DNA of 64,000 nt from Micromonospora sp. KC606 (GCF_004348675.1 NZ_SMKN01000012.1:16930-80929), one strand, 5' to 3'. Positions 53,839 to 63,131 are shown, counted from the first letter of the stretch. Numbers and translations: made by a program. Notes: generated from the letters alone by a model not told the origin.

Positions 53839-55199
53839 CGCACGTACTCGCCGAACTCGCGGACCTCCGGCTCACACCGGTAGGGATCAAGGTCGGCCTG
53901 TACCTCGACGATGCGCTGTAGGCAGCGGTGGGAGGTGGTTCGTGCGGCGTGGTCCACTGCCTGGCGTGCGGTGGCGCAGGCTTCGTCGATGCGGCCGACC
54001 GCAGCCAGCGATGAGGCCAGGAGCGCGGTGTCGAGGGCGAGTCGCCGAACGTGGGTGGGACTCAGCGCGGTGAGGGCGTCGCCCAGGTGCCGCTGGGTCT
54101 GCTGCGGTCGGCCCAGGTCGTGGAAGCAGTGGGCGATCTCGTCGGCGAGGTACGCCGCGTCGAAGTACCGGATCCACGGCGGCTCGTCCTCGGGCTTGCT
54201 GCGGGCCAGTTGCCTCTCCGCGATGTCGAGGTGGCTCAGGCAGTCGCTCTCGAGTCCAAGGCGGGCGTGCGTGCGCGCCACCACCGCGTGTAGCGCGGCT
54301 GCCACAGCGGGCGTCGCCTGGGTCTCGCCTCCTCTCACCGCCGTCAGCGCCATGCGCCGCGCCGGCTCGGGGTGCCCGCAGTGCAGCGCGAGGTGGCCGA
54401 TGTTCACGGCGAGTAGATAGCTGCCGTACAGGCGGTCGTCGGCGGCTTCCGTCAGGCGTAGAGCGCGTAGGTAGCGGCGCTGGGCGAGGCCATGGGCGCC
54501 GGTGTCGACCGCCTGGTACCCGCAGAGCTCGAAGAATCCCGCCGCCAGCGTGTAGAGATGGCGGCCAACAGCCTCGGAGGTGGGAGTATTCGCCAGCAGC
54601 CGGTTCAGTTCACCTTCGACGTACCGCTGCACCTGGGCGTGGACTCGTCCGGCACCGTGGGTGTGGTCCAACTGCCGGAACATCGCCAGAGCGGTCTCCG
54701 CTGATTGAAGATCCTCTTCGTCAACCTGGTCAGGCGAGCCGGATCGTCCGGCTGCGGACAGCCGGGGTCCCGCCGGAGCGTTCAGCCAGTCCAGGGCGGC
54801 GCGATCGAGGACACCGGGTTGGAACGGAACCCGAGCGACCATCTCGGCCAGCCCCGACGGCTCCACAGGGCGATCGGACAGCAGGCCGCTGAGGCCGCCG
54901 CAACCGGTTGCTGAGGAAGCGGTCTGCCTGCCTTCGCTGGTCCGGTTCTTGTCGAGCAGCGGTAGCAGGCGCATCAGGGAGCCGCCGGTCGCCAGCGCCT
55001 TGTCGCAGGCCTCGACGAACTCCCGGGAGGGGAACCGGTCGGCCGTCTCCACTCGACGCACGAGATCGGCACTGAAACGGATCATGGCGCCCAGCCGTGC
55101 CTGCGAGAGATTGGCGCGTTCGCGCAGCCGGCGCAGTTCGGCGCCGAAGAAGTGGCGCTCGGACAGGGATGGCTGGAGCATCCGCGGAGTTTGACCCAT
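53811..55199 (-). CDS. XRE family regulator with TPR-like sensor domain
   Basis: A 462-residue regulator. The N-terminal helix-turn-helix is LRRLRERANLSQARLGAMIR, then SADLVRRVETADRFPSREFV; about 130-460 is a helical TPR-like sensor (VGRHLYTLAAGFFELCGYQA, YLLAVNIGHLALHCGHPEPA). ATG 55199 has GAGGAGG seven bases upstream. Such regulators commonly control adjacent peptide or secondary-metabolite clusters, and this one is divergent from the FxLD methyltransferase-precursor operon. Confidence 0.85.
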   Translation of the reverse strand: MGQTPRMLQPSLSERHFFGAELRRLRERANLSQARLGAMIRFSADLVRRVETADRFPSREFVEACDKALATGGSLMRLLPLLDKNRTSEGRQTASSATGCGGLSGLLSDRPVEPSGLAEMVARVPFQPGVLDRAALDWLNAPAGPRLSAAGRSGSPDQVDEEDLQSAETALAMFRQLDHTHGAGRVHAQVQRYVEGELNRLLANTPTSEAVGRHLYTLAAGFFELCGYQAVDTGAHGLAQRRYLRALRLTEAADDRLYGSYLLAVNIGHLALHCGHPEPARRMALTAVRGGETQATPAVAAALHAVVARTHARLGLESDCLSHLDIAERQLARSKPEDEPPWIRYFDAAYLADEIAHCFHDLGRPQQTQRHLGDALTALSPTHVRRLALDTALLASSLAAVGRIDEACATARQAVDHAARTTSHRCLQRIVEVQADLDPYRCEPEVREFGEYVRHRLPLAAV

Positions 55200-55730
55200 A
55201 GCACCGCCTCCTCGGGTTGTTCGCACCACCATGGCGATGAGCAGCGTGGATATCGTGCACATAGGGTCACCCAGTGTTCAGCGCGACGCAACCATGAACA
55301 CCGAGATGCGTAGGTGCGGGAGAGGCCATCGGTGGCGCACATGCGGACAACCGCTTCGTCCGCATGGTTGGCATTTACTCCACCGACTCGACAGGTGAGT
55401 GTGGAGACGGGGCGCCGGCTACTCGTCAGATCCGCTCCTGTCCTGGACCAGCGCGGGAGGTTGCAGTGGAGCAGAAGACCGTTCCACCCGCCGTGATCGT
55501 GATACACGCCGGGCGCCCTCGGCCATGCCCACCCCGTGCGAGCGATCATGCCCATGGGCGTCCCCGCATTTGGCTGGGATTTCGCCGCGCGACAGCCGGA
55601 GGCCGGCATATCGACTCCAGACTTCTATGCGACCTGGCGAGTCCAGCGGCTTGACGCTGTGTTGAGCCGAGAAGAGCGGAACGACGGGCCATCCGATCGG
55701 GAGGCCGTGATGGAAAGGGAGAGCACCCGA
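55200..55730. other. divergent promoter region of the lanthipeptide cluster
   Basis: A 531-base gap between the divergent regulator and methyltransferase genes. It holds no gene I can support. A TTGACG at about 55650 may be a -35 box of the methyltransferase operon, but no clear -10 follows. Confidence 0.4.
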
Positions 55731-56972
55731 ATGAGTGTCGACACGGCGAGTGGCGAGGATCTCCATGCCGCAATGGTCGATCAGCTCGTCGCTGATCACG
55801 CGGAGAAGGGGCTGGTCATGCGGCCCGAGGTGGAGGCGGCGCTACGGTCCGTGCCACGTCATCTCTTCACACCGGATGTCGCGCTGAAGGAGGCGTACCG
55901 GGCCGACCAGGCCGTGGTGACGAAGCGGATCGGCGATGAGGCGGTCAGCTCGGTGTCGGCGCCGTGGCTCATCGCGGAGATGCTCGGTCAGGCCGCAGAC
56001 GCCATCGACGGCGGGTTGGCCGGCCGGCACGTCCTGGAGATCGGTTCCGGCGGATACAACGCCGCGCTGCTTCGCGAGCTGGTCGGCCCGTCGGGCTCGG
56101 TCACGACCGTTGACATCGATCGCGAGGTCACCGACCGGGCCACCGCCTGCCTCACCGTGGCGGGTTACGACGACGTGGTCGTGGTGTGCGCGGACGCCGA
56201 GCAACCGGTCAACCCGGGCCGCACATACGACTTGATCATCGTCACGGTCGGCGCCTGGGACATCTCACCGGCCTGGACCGCGCAGCTCGCCGAGAACGGA
56301 ACGCTGGTCGTACCGCTGCGGACGTTCGGGCTGACCCGCTCGTGGGCGATGCGCCGGACGGGCGACCGGCTGGTCAGCCACAGCCAGCGGTTGTGCGGGT
56401 TCGTGTCGATGCAGGGCGCCGGGGCACATCAGGTGCGGTACGTCGACATCGCTGACGGAGTCCACCTGCGGCTGGACGAGGACCAGCAGGTCAATCGCCA
56501 CGCCCTCGGTGAGCTGTTGGCGCAGGCACCCGCTCGGGCATGGGCCGGGGTGAGCCTGCCCCCTCGCACCGTCCTGGCTGACCTCGACCTCTGGCTGGCG
56601 GCCCGCATCACCGATGCGGGACAGCAGTTCGTTGTTCTCACGGCCCAGCAGGAGGCCGTCGATGCGGGCGTCGTCGCCTCGGCGTGGCGCTTCGGCACAC
56701 CGGCCGCCCTCGACAACGGCGCGTTCTGCTACCGCTCGACGCTGCGCTGGAACGACGACGACATGTTCGACCTGAGCGCCTGTGCACACGGACCCGACGC
56801 CGCGGCGGCGGCCGGTCGGATGGTCGGACAGATGCGCGCGTGGCTGTATGCGGGCAGCCCCTCGCCGGTGCTGCACGTCCTGCCCGCTGGTACTCCCGAC
56901 GGCGACCTGCCGGCCGGGACGGTGCTGGACAAGCGGCACAGCCGCTTCGTCCTCACCTTCACCCCCGCATAG
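55731..56972 (+). CDS. FxLD-system protein O-methyltransferase (PIMT-like)
   Basis: A 413-residue protein. About 1-215 is a protein-L-isoaspartate O-methyltransferase-like Rossmann domain: RPEVEAALRSVPRHLFTP, SSVSAPWLIAEMLGQA, SAM motif I HVLEIGSGGYNAALL and VTVGAWDISPAW. About 215-413 is the extension typical of the FxLD-system methyltransferase. Related enzymes in lanthipeptide clusters methylate a core aspartate that then cyclises to aspartimide or isoaspartate. ATG 55731 was chosen for the GGGAGAG upstream. The precursor gene starts 12 bases after its stop. Confidence 0.88.
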   Translation: MSVDTASGEDLHAAMVDQLVADHAEKGLVMRPEVEAALRSVPRHLFTPDVALKEAYRADQAVVTKRIGDEAVSSVSAPWLIAEMLGQAADAIDGGLAGRHVLEIGSGGYNAALLRELVGPSGSVTTVDIDREVTDRATACLTVAGYDDVVVVCADAEQPVNPGRTYDLIIVTVGAWDISPAWTAQLAENGTLVVPLRTFGLTRSWAMRRTGDRLVSHSQRLCGFVSMQGAGAHQVRYVDIADGVHLRLDEDQQVNRHALGELLAQAPARAWAGVSLPPRTVLADLDLWLAARITDAGQQFVVLTAQQEAVDAGVVASAWRFGTPAALDNGAFCYRSTLRWNDDDMFDLSACAHGPDAAAAAGRMVGQMRAWLYAGSPSPVLHVLPAGTPDGDLPAGTVLDKRHSRFVLTFTPA

Positions 56973-56984
56973 AAAGGAACGCAC

Positions 56985-57140
56985 GTGAACGAAACCGACG
57001 CCTCGGAGTTCGCCCTGGACGTCAGCCTGGTCGACGCCGGCCCCACCGCAGGCGGCTACGCCACCGCCACCGACGACGGGTGCGGCTCCGGCAACACCGG
57101 CTCCAACGCCTGCACCACGAAGTGCGACGGCGGCAACTGA
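56985..57140 (+). CDS. FxLD family lanthipeptide precursor
   Basis: A 51-residue precursor peptide starting at GTG 56985 with AAAGGA upstream. The leader contains the class I FxLD box FALDV (residues 9-13) for LanB binding. The core, about residues 28-51, is rich in Gly, Asn, Asp, Ser and Thr, with three Cys (33, 43, 47) and Ser/Thr at 29, 35, 38, 40, 44 and 45 that can become Dha/Dhb and close lanthionine rings. Asp48-Gly49 near the C-terminus is an aspartimide-prone site that fits the neighbouring methyltransferase. Leader cleavage point unknown. Confidence 0.92.
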   Translation: MNETDASEFALDVSLVDAGPTAGGYATATDDGCGSGNTGSNACTTKCDGGN

Positions 57141-57161
57141 CCCATCCGTTCCTCTCACGAT

Positions 57162-57190
57162 CGGGCCCGACGTCGAGCGCGTCGGGCCCG
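57162..57190 (+). terminator. attenuator-like hairpin between precursor and lanB
   Basis: A 10-base perfect stem CGGGCCCGAC (57162-57171) and GTCGGGCCCG (57181-57190) with a 9-base loop. It starts 21 bases after the precursor stop and ends 18 bases before the lanB start. No T tract. It would terminate part of the transcripts or protect the short precursor mRNA 3' end, raising precursor over enzyme. Confidence 0.78.
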
Positions 57191-57208
57191 TCGACTCGGT
57201 GGTGCATC

Positions 57209-59956
57209 ATGGTTCCCGCAGATGGTGCGGCGCTGATCAGAATCGCCGCCTACCCCAAGGGCCTCGTTCTGCCTCCCTGGCCCGACACTGCCCACGGTCA
57301 TCCGGATCAGTGGCGCGAGTGGCTGGACAAGACGTGGACGCTGCCCGGGTTCGCGGCAGCCGTTACCGGCGCGGCGCCGCAGCTGGCCAACCAGATCCAA
57401 CGCACGCTGAGCGGGGAACCGACGCCTCAGCAGCGACTGCGGCGCCTGGTGCAGTCAACGGTCCGATACCTGCTGCGCTGGACCACCCGTGCGACCCCGT
57501 TCGGCATGTTCGCCGGCGTCGCCCCGGTCCAGTTCGGCACTCGCGCAGCGGTCCGCCTGGGCGAGGCTCATCGCGCGGTCTCCCGCCCCGACGGCCAGTT
57601 CATCGCCGAGCACACCGCGCGGGCCGAACACGACCTGGCCACCCTGCGCACCGTCCCCGTCGTGACTAACTCCTTGGGATACCGGCGCGGCGACAGGTGG
57701 GTGCTGCCCTGTGCCCACGCCAGCGACGATCGGCGGTGGGACGTCGAGGTCCGCCTGACCGGTCCGATCCGGGCGGCGATCCAGGCGGCGCGGTCCCCGG
57801 TCAGGTTCGCCGACCTCGCCGCGACGGTCGCCGGACCCGCCAGCATCGCCGACGCCGAGCGGCTGCTGGCCGAACTGGTCCACACCAGGGTGCTGCTGTC
57901 GGCCCTCCGCCCACCCATGACCGCCACCGACCCGGCCTCCCACGTCGCCCGCCACTACGCCATCCCGGAACCGGGCAACCGGACCGCCGTCGATCTCCGC
58001 GCCGACATCGCGGTGGCCCTGCCCCCGCCGGTACTGCACGAGGCGGAGCGGGCCGCGTCCACGCTCGTGGCGGTAGCGCCGCCTCACGCCGCCGGATGGG
58101 CCGAGTACCACAACGCGTTCATCGAGCGGTGGGGTCCAGGAGCGGCTGTTCCCATCCGTGATGTGCTGAACGTGCTGGGCTTTCCAGCTGGCTACCGGGG
58201 ATCCACTCGCCGCGCCCCAGCGCTGTTCACCGCCCGCGACCGGTTGCTCGGACAGCTCGCGCAGCAGGCCGCACTCCATGGCTGCGCCGAGGTGGCGCTC
58301 GACGACGCGCTGATCGACCGGCTGCGCGAGGACGACGACCGGCCGCCGATCCCGCACACCGAACTGCGGTTCACCCTCGCCGCCGACACCCCGCGCGATC
58401 TGGACCGCGGCGCGTTCACCCTGACGGTACTCAGCGGGTCCCGCCACGCCGGGGTCGCCGCAGCCCGGTTCCTGCATCTGCTCACCCCCGCCGAACTTGC
58501 CGGATTCCAGCAGGTCTACCGGCATCTGCCGACCGCCCTGCCCGGCGCGTCCCCGCTGCAGCTGTCCGGACCGCCGCTGGACGCCCGCCTCACCGCAGTG
58601 GCCCGGACGCCCGAGCTGCTGCCAGTACTTCCTCTCGGCGACTTCCACCCGGCACCGCCGTGCACGGTCGAGGATCTGGCGGTGACCGGCGACGGACGCG
58701 GGTTGTGGCTGGTATCGCTGGCCACGGGTCAGCCCGTCGAACCGCTGCTGTTCAACAGCGTGCTGCTGCCCACGCTGCAGCAGCCGCTGATGCGGTTCCT
58801 GACCGAGATCTGGACCGCATGGACGGCACCGTGCAGCCGGTTCGACTGGGGACACGCCAGCGGCCTGCCGTTCCTACCCCGCCTACGGCGTGGACGCGCC
58901 ATCGTGCACCCCGCTCGCTGGATCATCGACCACACCGCGCTTCCCGCTCAGGGCACCGCTTGGCCGCAGTGGCGTGACGCCTGGCAGCGACACCGCCACC
59001 AGCGGCACCTCCCGCAGCAGGTCCTGGTCGGCGACGACGACATCCGCCTACGCCTTGACCTGGACAACCACGTCCACCTGACAGTCCTACGCGACCACCT
59101 CGACCGGCATCCCCGCACCGTGATCACCGAGGCTCCAGGACCAGCGGGCTGGATCGACGACCGCCCCGCCGAACTCCTGCTCACCCTCACCCATCCCGCG
59201 CCGGCCACCCGAGCAGCCCGACCAGCCCGAACCGTCACCACTGTTCAGAACTGGCCTGGGCAGTCAGGGTGGCTGGAGGCACACCTGCACGGTCGGCTCG
59301 ACGACATCCTGGCCGACCTCGCCGGCCGCTCCGCCGACCACCTACCGGCCGGCTGGTGGTTCCTGCGATATCCCCGCCCCGAGCCGCACCTGCGGCTACG
59401 CATCCCGCTTCCGGGCACCAACGGGTTCGCCGACATCGCCCGCCATCTCGCCGGCTGGGTGCAGCACCTGCACGATGTCGCCGTCATACACGACTACAGC
59501 CTGCACCCGTACCGCCCGGAAACCCGCCACGGCGCCGCGGCGACCCTCGCCGCCGCCGAGAGGGTGTTCGCCGCCGACTCCCGTGTCGCCCTGCACAGAC
59601 TCACCGGCGACCGACAAGCCACCACCGCCGCCGGGATGATCGCCATCGCCGACGGCTTCACCGGCGACGGGCCGCGCTGGCTCGCCACCCACGTCCCCCA
59701 CCGGACCGGTCCCCGCCTCGACCTCGCTCAGCTCGAACACGCCCGGCGCCGGGTGCACGACGAGCGACTCGCGGCAGCGCTGGCCGCCTACCGGTCGTTG
59801 GTCGTCGATGATGGGCTCGACCCCGACGAGGTGCTGGGCGACCTGCTGCACCTGCACCACGCCCGCATGATCGGCGTCGACCTCGCCTCCGAACGGCACT
59901 GCCTGCGGCTGGCCCGAACCATCGCCCGCACCACCCTCGCCGGCCGTAAGCCGTGA
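57209..59956 (+). CDS. class I lanthipeptide dehydratase LanB
   Basis: A 915-residue tRNA-Glu-dependent dehydratase. The glutamylation part covers about 1-640 (STVRYLLRWTTRATPFGMFA, HNAFIERWGPGAAVPIRDVL, LGDFHPAPPCTVEDLAV) and an elimination SpaB_C-type part covers about 690-910 (WWFLRYPRPEPHLRLRIPLP). It converts core Ser/Thr to Dha/Dhb. ATG 57209 follows GGTGG by seven bases; the open frame reaches back over the precursor gene but is not real. Its stop overlaps the lanC start by 4 bases. Confidence 0.92.
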   Translation: MVPADGAALIRIAAYPKGLVLPPWPDTAHGHPDQWREWLDKTWTLPGFAAAVTGAAPQLANQIQRTLSGEPTPQQRLRRLVQSTVRYLLRWTTRATPFGMFAGVAPVQFGTRAAVRLGEAHRAVSRPDGQFIAEHTARAEHDLATLRTVPVVTNSLGYRRGDRWVLPCAHASDDRRWDVEVRLTGPIRAAIQAARSPVRFADLAATVAGPASIADAERLLAELVHTRVLLSALRPPMTATDPASHVARHYAIPEPGNRTAVDLRADIAVALPPPVLHEAERAASTLVAVAPPHAAGWAEYHNAFIERWGPGAAVPIRDVLNVLGFPAGYRGSTRRAPALFTARDRLLGQLAQQAALHGCAEVALDDALIDRLREDDDRPPIPHTELRFTLAADTPRDLDRGAFTLTVLSGSRHAGVAAARFLHLLTPAELAGFQQVYRHLPTALPGASPLQLSGPPLDARLTAVARTPELLPVLPLGDFHPAPPCTVEDLAVTGDGRGLWLVSLATGQPVEPLLFNSVLLPTLQQPLMRFLTEIWTAWTAPCSRFDWGHASGLPFLPRLRRGRAIVHPARWIIDHTALPAQGTAWPQWRDAWQRHRHQRHLPQQVLVGDDDIRLRLDLDNHVHLTVLRDHLDRHPRTVITEAPGPAGWIDDRPAELLLTLTHPAPATRAARPARTVTTVQNWPGQSGWLEAHLHGRLDDILADLAGRSADHLPAGWWFLRYPRPEPHLRLRIPLPGTNGFADIARHLAGWVQHLHDVAVIHDYSLHPYRPETRHGAAATLAAAERVFAADSRVALHRLTGDRQATTAAGMIAIADGFTGDGPRWLATHVPHRTGPRLDLAQLEHARRRVHDERLAAALAAYRSLVVDDGLDPDEVLGDLLHLHHARMIGVDLASERHCLRLARTIARTTLAGRKP

Positions 59957-61023
59957 CCGCGGGACAGTCCCTCGCCGACGGCGCGGCCGGCATCGCCCTG
60001 CTGCATCTGGAGACCGGCAACCGGCCCGCAGCATACGAGGCACTGCGCCACGCCACCGCCGGTGGCGTGAGCACCGCCGACGGGGCCAGCCTCTTCTACG
60101 GCGCTCCCGCACTCGCATTCGTCCTCGCCACCACCGATCACCCGGGGCTCGCCCAGGCACGAGCGGCCACCGCCGACGGCACCGCCACGGTGACCCGCCG
60201 ACGGCTCGACGCCGCCCACCGCCGCATCGACCGACACCAGCAGCCGCACTACGCCGAGTACGACCTCATCCGCGGGCTGACCGGGCTCGGCGTCGTCCTG
60301 CGCCGACTCGGGGATCACGACCTGCTCCGCCAGGTCCTGGACTACCTCGTCCGGCTCACCGAACCGCGAGGCGAACTGCCCGGCTGGTGGTGCTGGAACG
60401 GGCCCGAACGCCGCCAGCCACCGCCCGTCGGCGGTCACGCGAACTTCGGCATGGCCCACGGAATCACCGGCCCACTGGCGCTGCTCGCCCTCACCCTCCA
60501 CGACGGCATCACCGTCGCCGGACACACCACGGCGATCAACCGCATCAGCCGATGGCTGGACACCTGGCAGCAGCACACCGACGGCACGATCTGGTGGCCG
60601 CAAACCATCACTATCACCGATCTGCGCCGCGCAACACCGGCCCAGCGAACCCCGCTGCGGCCGTCCTGGTGCTACGGCACCCCCGGCATCTCCCGGGCCC
60701 AGCAACTCGCCGCACACGCCCTGCACGACACCACCCGCCAGCACCTCGCCGAGACCGCGTTCATCAGCTGCGTCACCGACCCCGGACAGATTCGGCGGCT
60801 CACCGGCCGAGGCCTGTGCCACGGCACCGCCGGACTGTTGGCCACCGCCCGCCGCGTCGCTTCCGACGCCCTCACCCCAATGCCCCTCGACCTCGTCGAC
60901 GATCTCCACCGGCAGGCAGCCCTCACCACCAACGAGCCCGAGGGGCTTCTCGATGGCAAGGCGGGAGCCGACCTCGTCACCGCCGCCGCCACCGCCTGGG
61001 ACGCCTGTCTCCTCCTCTCCTGA
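59953..61023 (+). CDS. lanthionine synthetase C family cyclase LanC
   Basis: A 356-residue (alpha/alpha)6-barrel zinc cyclase that adds core Cys thiols to Dha/Dhb. Zinc ligands are visible: Cys240 (SWCYG), Cys289 and His290 (LCHGTAG). Other family blocks are GHANFGMAHGITGPLALLAL and YDLIRGLTGLGVVLRR. The GTG start overlaps the LanB stop (GTGA), so translation is coupled. Length slightly short of the 400-residue norm, as in other FxLD clusters. Confidence 0.93.
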   Translation: MTAGQSLADGAAGIALLHLETGNRPAAYEALRHATAGGVSTADGASLFYGAPALAFVLATTDHPGLAQARAATADGTATVTRRRLDAAHRRIDRHQQPHYAEYDLIRGLTGLGVVLRRLGDHDLLRQVLDYLVRLTEPRGELPGWWCWNGPERRQPPPVGGHANFGMAHGITGPLALLALTLHDGITVAGHTTAINRISRWLDTWQQHTDGTIWWPQTITITDLRRATPAQRTPLRPSWCYGTPGISRAQQLAAHALHDTTRQHLAETAFISCVTDPGQIRRLTGRGLCHGTAGLLATARRVASDALTPMPLDLVDDLHRQAALTTNEPEGLLDGKAGADLVTAAATAWDACLLLS

Positions 61024-61035
61024 GAAAGAGCCGCC

Positions 61036-61818
61036 GTGGATGACATCCCCTGGCACCAGGTCAATATCACCTACCCTGGGCAGACCGCCCGGGAGCGCGA
61101 GCAACACGCGGTCGTCCACCTCAGCCGAGTGCTTCCCGCCGCCGAGACCGCCGGCCTGATCACGTCCTGGTGGTTCATCCGCAAAGGCGCCTGGCGCATC
61201 CGCTACCTCCCCACAAAGCGTTCAGACAGCGGAGACCAGGCCCGTCGGCTACTCACCGAAGGGGTCACCTGGACCGGCGACATCTACGAAGCCGAGACCC
61301 ACGCGTTTGGTGGCCACGACGCCATGACCATCGCGCACACGCTGTTCCACCTCGACAGCCGCCACCTTCTTGCCTACCTCCACCAGCACCCCACCACCCG
61401 GCGCGAGCACTCCCTCATCTTGTGCACTGCCCTGATGCGCGCAGCAGCACTGGACCTCAACGAGCAAGGCGACGTATGGGCACAGGTCGTCGAGCACCGC
61501 GCAGCACACCTCAACCAGGCACCCAGAACCGATGCCCGCAGGTGGGAGAGGTTCACCGGAGACGTTTGGAGCCTGCTGCTCGGCGCACCTCGCACCACCA
61601 GCGACTGGCACACCGCATTCGCGAACGCCGGCGCAGCCCTACACCGCCAACGGGAAAACGGCACACTCACCCGTGGCCTCCGGGCAGTAATCGCATTGCA
61701 CGTGATCTTCCACTGGAACAGGCTCGGACTACCCGCCACCACCCAGGCCACCCTCGCCCGGGCGGCCCAGGAAGCAATCTTCGGCCTGCCCAATCCGCAC
61801 CTGCCAGACCCCGGGTAG
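61036..61818 (+). CDS. stand-alone SpaB_C/thiopeptide-type biosynthesis protein
   Basis: A 260-residue protein of the SpaB C-terminal (elimination) family, annotated as thiopeptide-type bacteriocin biosynthesis domain. Blocks: WHQVNITYPGQTAREREQHA, ITSWWFIRKGAWRIRYLP, YEAETHAFGGHDAM, HLDSRHLLAYL. Since LanB already carries its own elimination domain, this second copy may assist elimination, act on another residue or bind peptide. GTG start 12 bases after lanC, with GAAAGAG. Confidence 0.88.
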   Translation: MDDIPWHQVNITYPGQTAREREQHAVVHLSRVLPAAETAGLITSWWFIRKGAWRIRYLPTKRSDSGDQARRLLTEGVTWTGDIYEAETHAFGGHDAMTIAHTLFHLDSRHLLAYLHQHPTTRREHSLILCTALMRAAALDLNEQGDVWAQVVEHRAAHLNQAPRTDARRWERFTGDVWSLLLGAPRTTSDWHTAFANAGAALHRQRENGTLTRGLRAVIALHVIFHWNRLGLPATTQATLARAAQEAIFGLPNPHLPDPG

Positions 61819-61848
61819 ACGCACCAGGAACGAGTGGAGGAAGGTGCC

Positions 61849-62283
61849 ATGCCCGAGAAGGTGATCACCACCAAGGTTCTTTGCTATGTCGTGCGGGAAG
61901 GGCACTTGCTCGTCTTCCGGCATACCGACTTCCGCTACGAGGAGGTGGGCATCCAGGTTCCGGGCGGCAGCGTCCGCCCGGGTGAGGATCCGGCGGACGC
62001 GGCGCTACGGGAGGCCCGCGAAGAGACCGGACTGACGGGGTTCAGCGTCGTGCGCATGCTGGGGGAGGTCGAGTACGACATCAGCCCGCTCCGCTTCGAG
62101 ATCCAGCGTCGGCACGTCTTCGAGTTGACGTTGCACGGGGCGACGCCCGAGCGGTGGGCGAGCCAGGAAGACCACGACGGCGAGCGGGAGCCGACCCGCT
62201 TCGAGTGCTTTTGGATACCGTTACGGGCCGCGCACGTCCTGCAGTCCGGCCAAGGTGCCCTCGTGGGCCGGTTGTTCGACTGA
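61849..62283 (+). CDS. Nudix hydrolase
   Basis: A 144-residue Nudix hydrolase, cleaving nucleoside diphosphate-linked compounds. The Nudix box is complete from Gly44 to the REAREETGL helix (G-x5-E-x7-REUxEExGU). Start at the ATG giving MPEKVITTKV, with GGAGGAAGG upstream. It follows the lanthipeptide genes by 30 bases and could be co-transcribed, but there is no functional link that I know of. Confidence 0.9.
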   Translation: MPEKVITTKVLCYVVREGHLLVFRHTDFRYEEVGIQVPGGSVRPGEDPADAALREAREETGLTGFSVVRMLGEVEYDISPLRFEIQRRHVFELTLHGATPERWASQEDHDGEREPTRFECFWIPLRAAHVLQSGQGALVGRLFD

Positions 62284-62318
62284 CCCAGGAATCCCAAACA
62301 GTGGTAACAAGGGAAACA

Positions 62319-62888
62319 ATGCGGGAAGACGAACTGCGGAACTTGATCCGGCGCAGCCCGTGGCTGATTCGGGCACTGGGCGTCGTCCGGGACTCCGGCC
62401 CGCCGGACGCCTGGATCGGCGCGGGTGCCATCCGCGACCTGGTCTGGAGCGAGCGGTACGGCGACGGCTTCGACCCCTCGCTGGTGCGGGACGTCGATGT
62501 CGTCTTCCTCGACCCAGCGCACCTGAGCCGCGACAACGACGACCGGGCCACCGAGCGGCTGGTGGCGGCTTGGCCGGAGCCGCCGTGGGAGGCGAAGAAC
62601 CAGGCCGCCGTGCACACCTGGTACCCGGCCAAGTTCGGCGGCGGCCCGGTGGCCGCGTTGCGCACCATCGCTGACGCGGTCGCTACCTGGCCCGAGTACG
62701 CCACCGCCGTGGCGGTACGCCTCGACGCGTACGACCAGATCGCGGTGTGTGCACCGCACGGCCTCGACGACCTGCTGGACGGGGTGTGGCGGCGCAACCC
62801 GAGCAGGGTCAGCCCGGGGATCTCCCGGCAGCGACTCGCCCGCCATCGCCCCGCCGAACGCTGGCCCGGCGTCCGCGTCGTGACCTGA
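62319..62888 (+). CDS. nucleotidyltransferase family protein (NTP_transf_6/DUF925)
   Basis: A 189-residue protein with GAGAIRDLVWSERYGDGFDP, then VRDVDVVFLDPAHLS carrying the acidic D-x-D metal site, KNQAAVHTWYP and the C-terminal GVWRRNPSRVS. This matches the uncharacterised NTP_transf_6 family. ATG 62319 has AAGGGA five bases upstream. Distinct from the AadB-like protein at 6264-6929. Substrate unknown. Confidence 0.85.
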   Translation: MREDELRNLIRRSPWLIRALGVVRDSGPPDAWIGAGAIRDLVWSERYGDGFDPSLVRDVDVVFLDPAHLSRDNDDRATERLVAAWPEPPWEAKNQAAVHTWYPAKFGGGPVAALRTIADAVATWPEYATAVAVRLDAYDQIAVCAPHGLDDLLDGVWRRNPSRVSPGISRQRLARHRPAERWPGVRVVT

Positions 62889-62909
62889 GCCGGCGTTCGA
62901 AGCCCGTGA

Positions 62910-63131
62910 AGGGTTGCCGCCAAGACCTGCGGTCCCTGGGCCTGGAGCAGCGGCTACGGCGACCACGCCGCCGACTATCTCCACCAGGCGATGGACGCCA
63001 TACAGAACAACTGGTACGGCACCGGCCTGGAGCGGGTCAGGGCTGTCCGGCCCGTACTCGGCGACAGCAGGCAGCTCGACGAACGGATCGCCGCCCTCGC
63101 CGCCAGCCGAGCCGCCCTACCCGGCAGCTAG
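62910..63131 (+). pseudogene. gene remnant (C-terminal fragment)
   Basis: A 73-codon frame following a TGA reads GYGDHAADYLHQAMDAIQNN, then WYGTGLERVRAVRPVLGDSR and a helical end. It has clear protein character but no start with a ribosome binding site and no recognisable domain; the N-terminal part is missing. Probably the tail of a regulator or enzyme deleted upstream. Confidence 0.45.

Noticed and set aside
56684..57208. Long upstream extension of the lanB reading frame
   Set aside because: It runs over the methyltransferase end and the precursor gene, is Arg-rich and has no homology character; ATG 57209 has a proper ribosome binding site.
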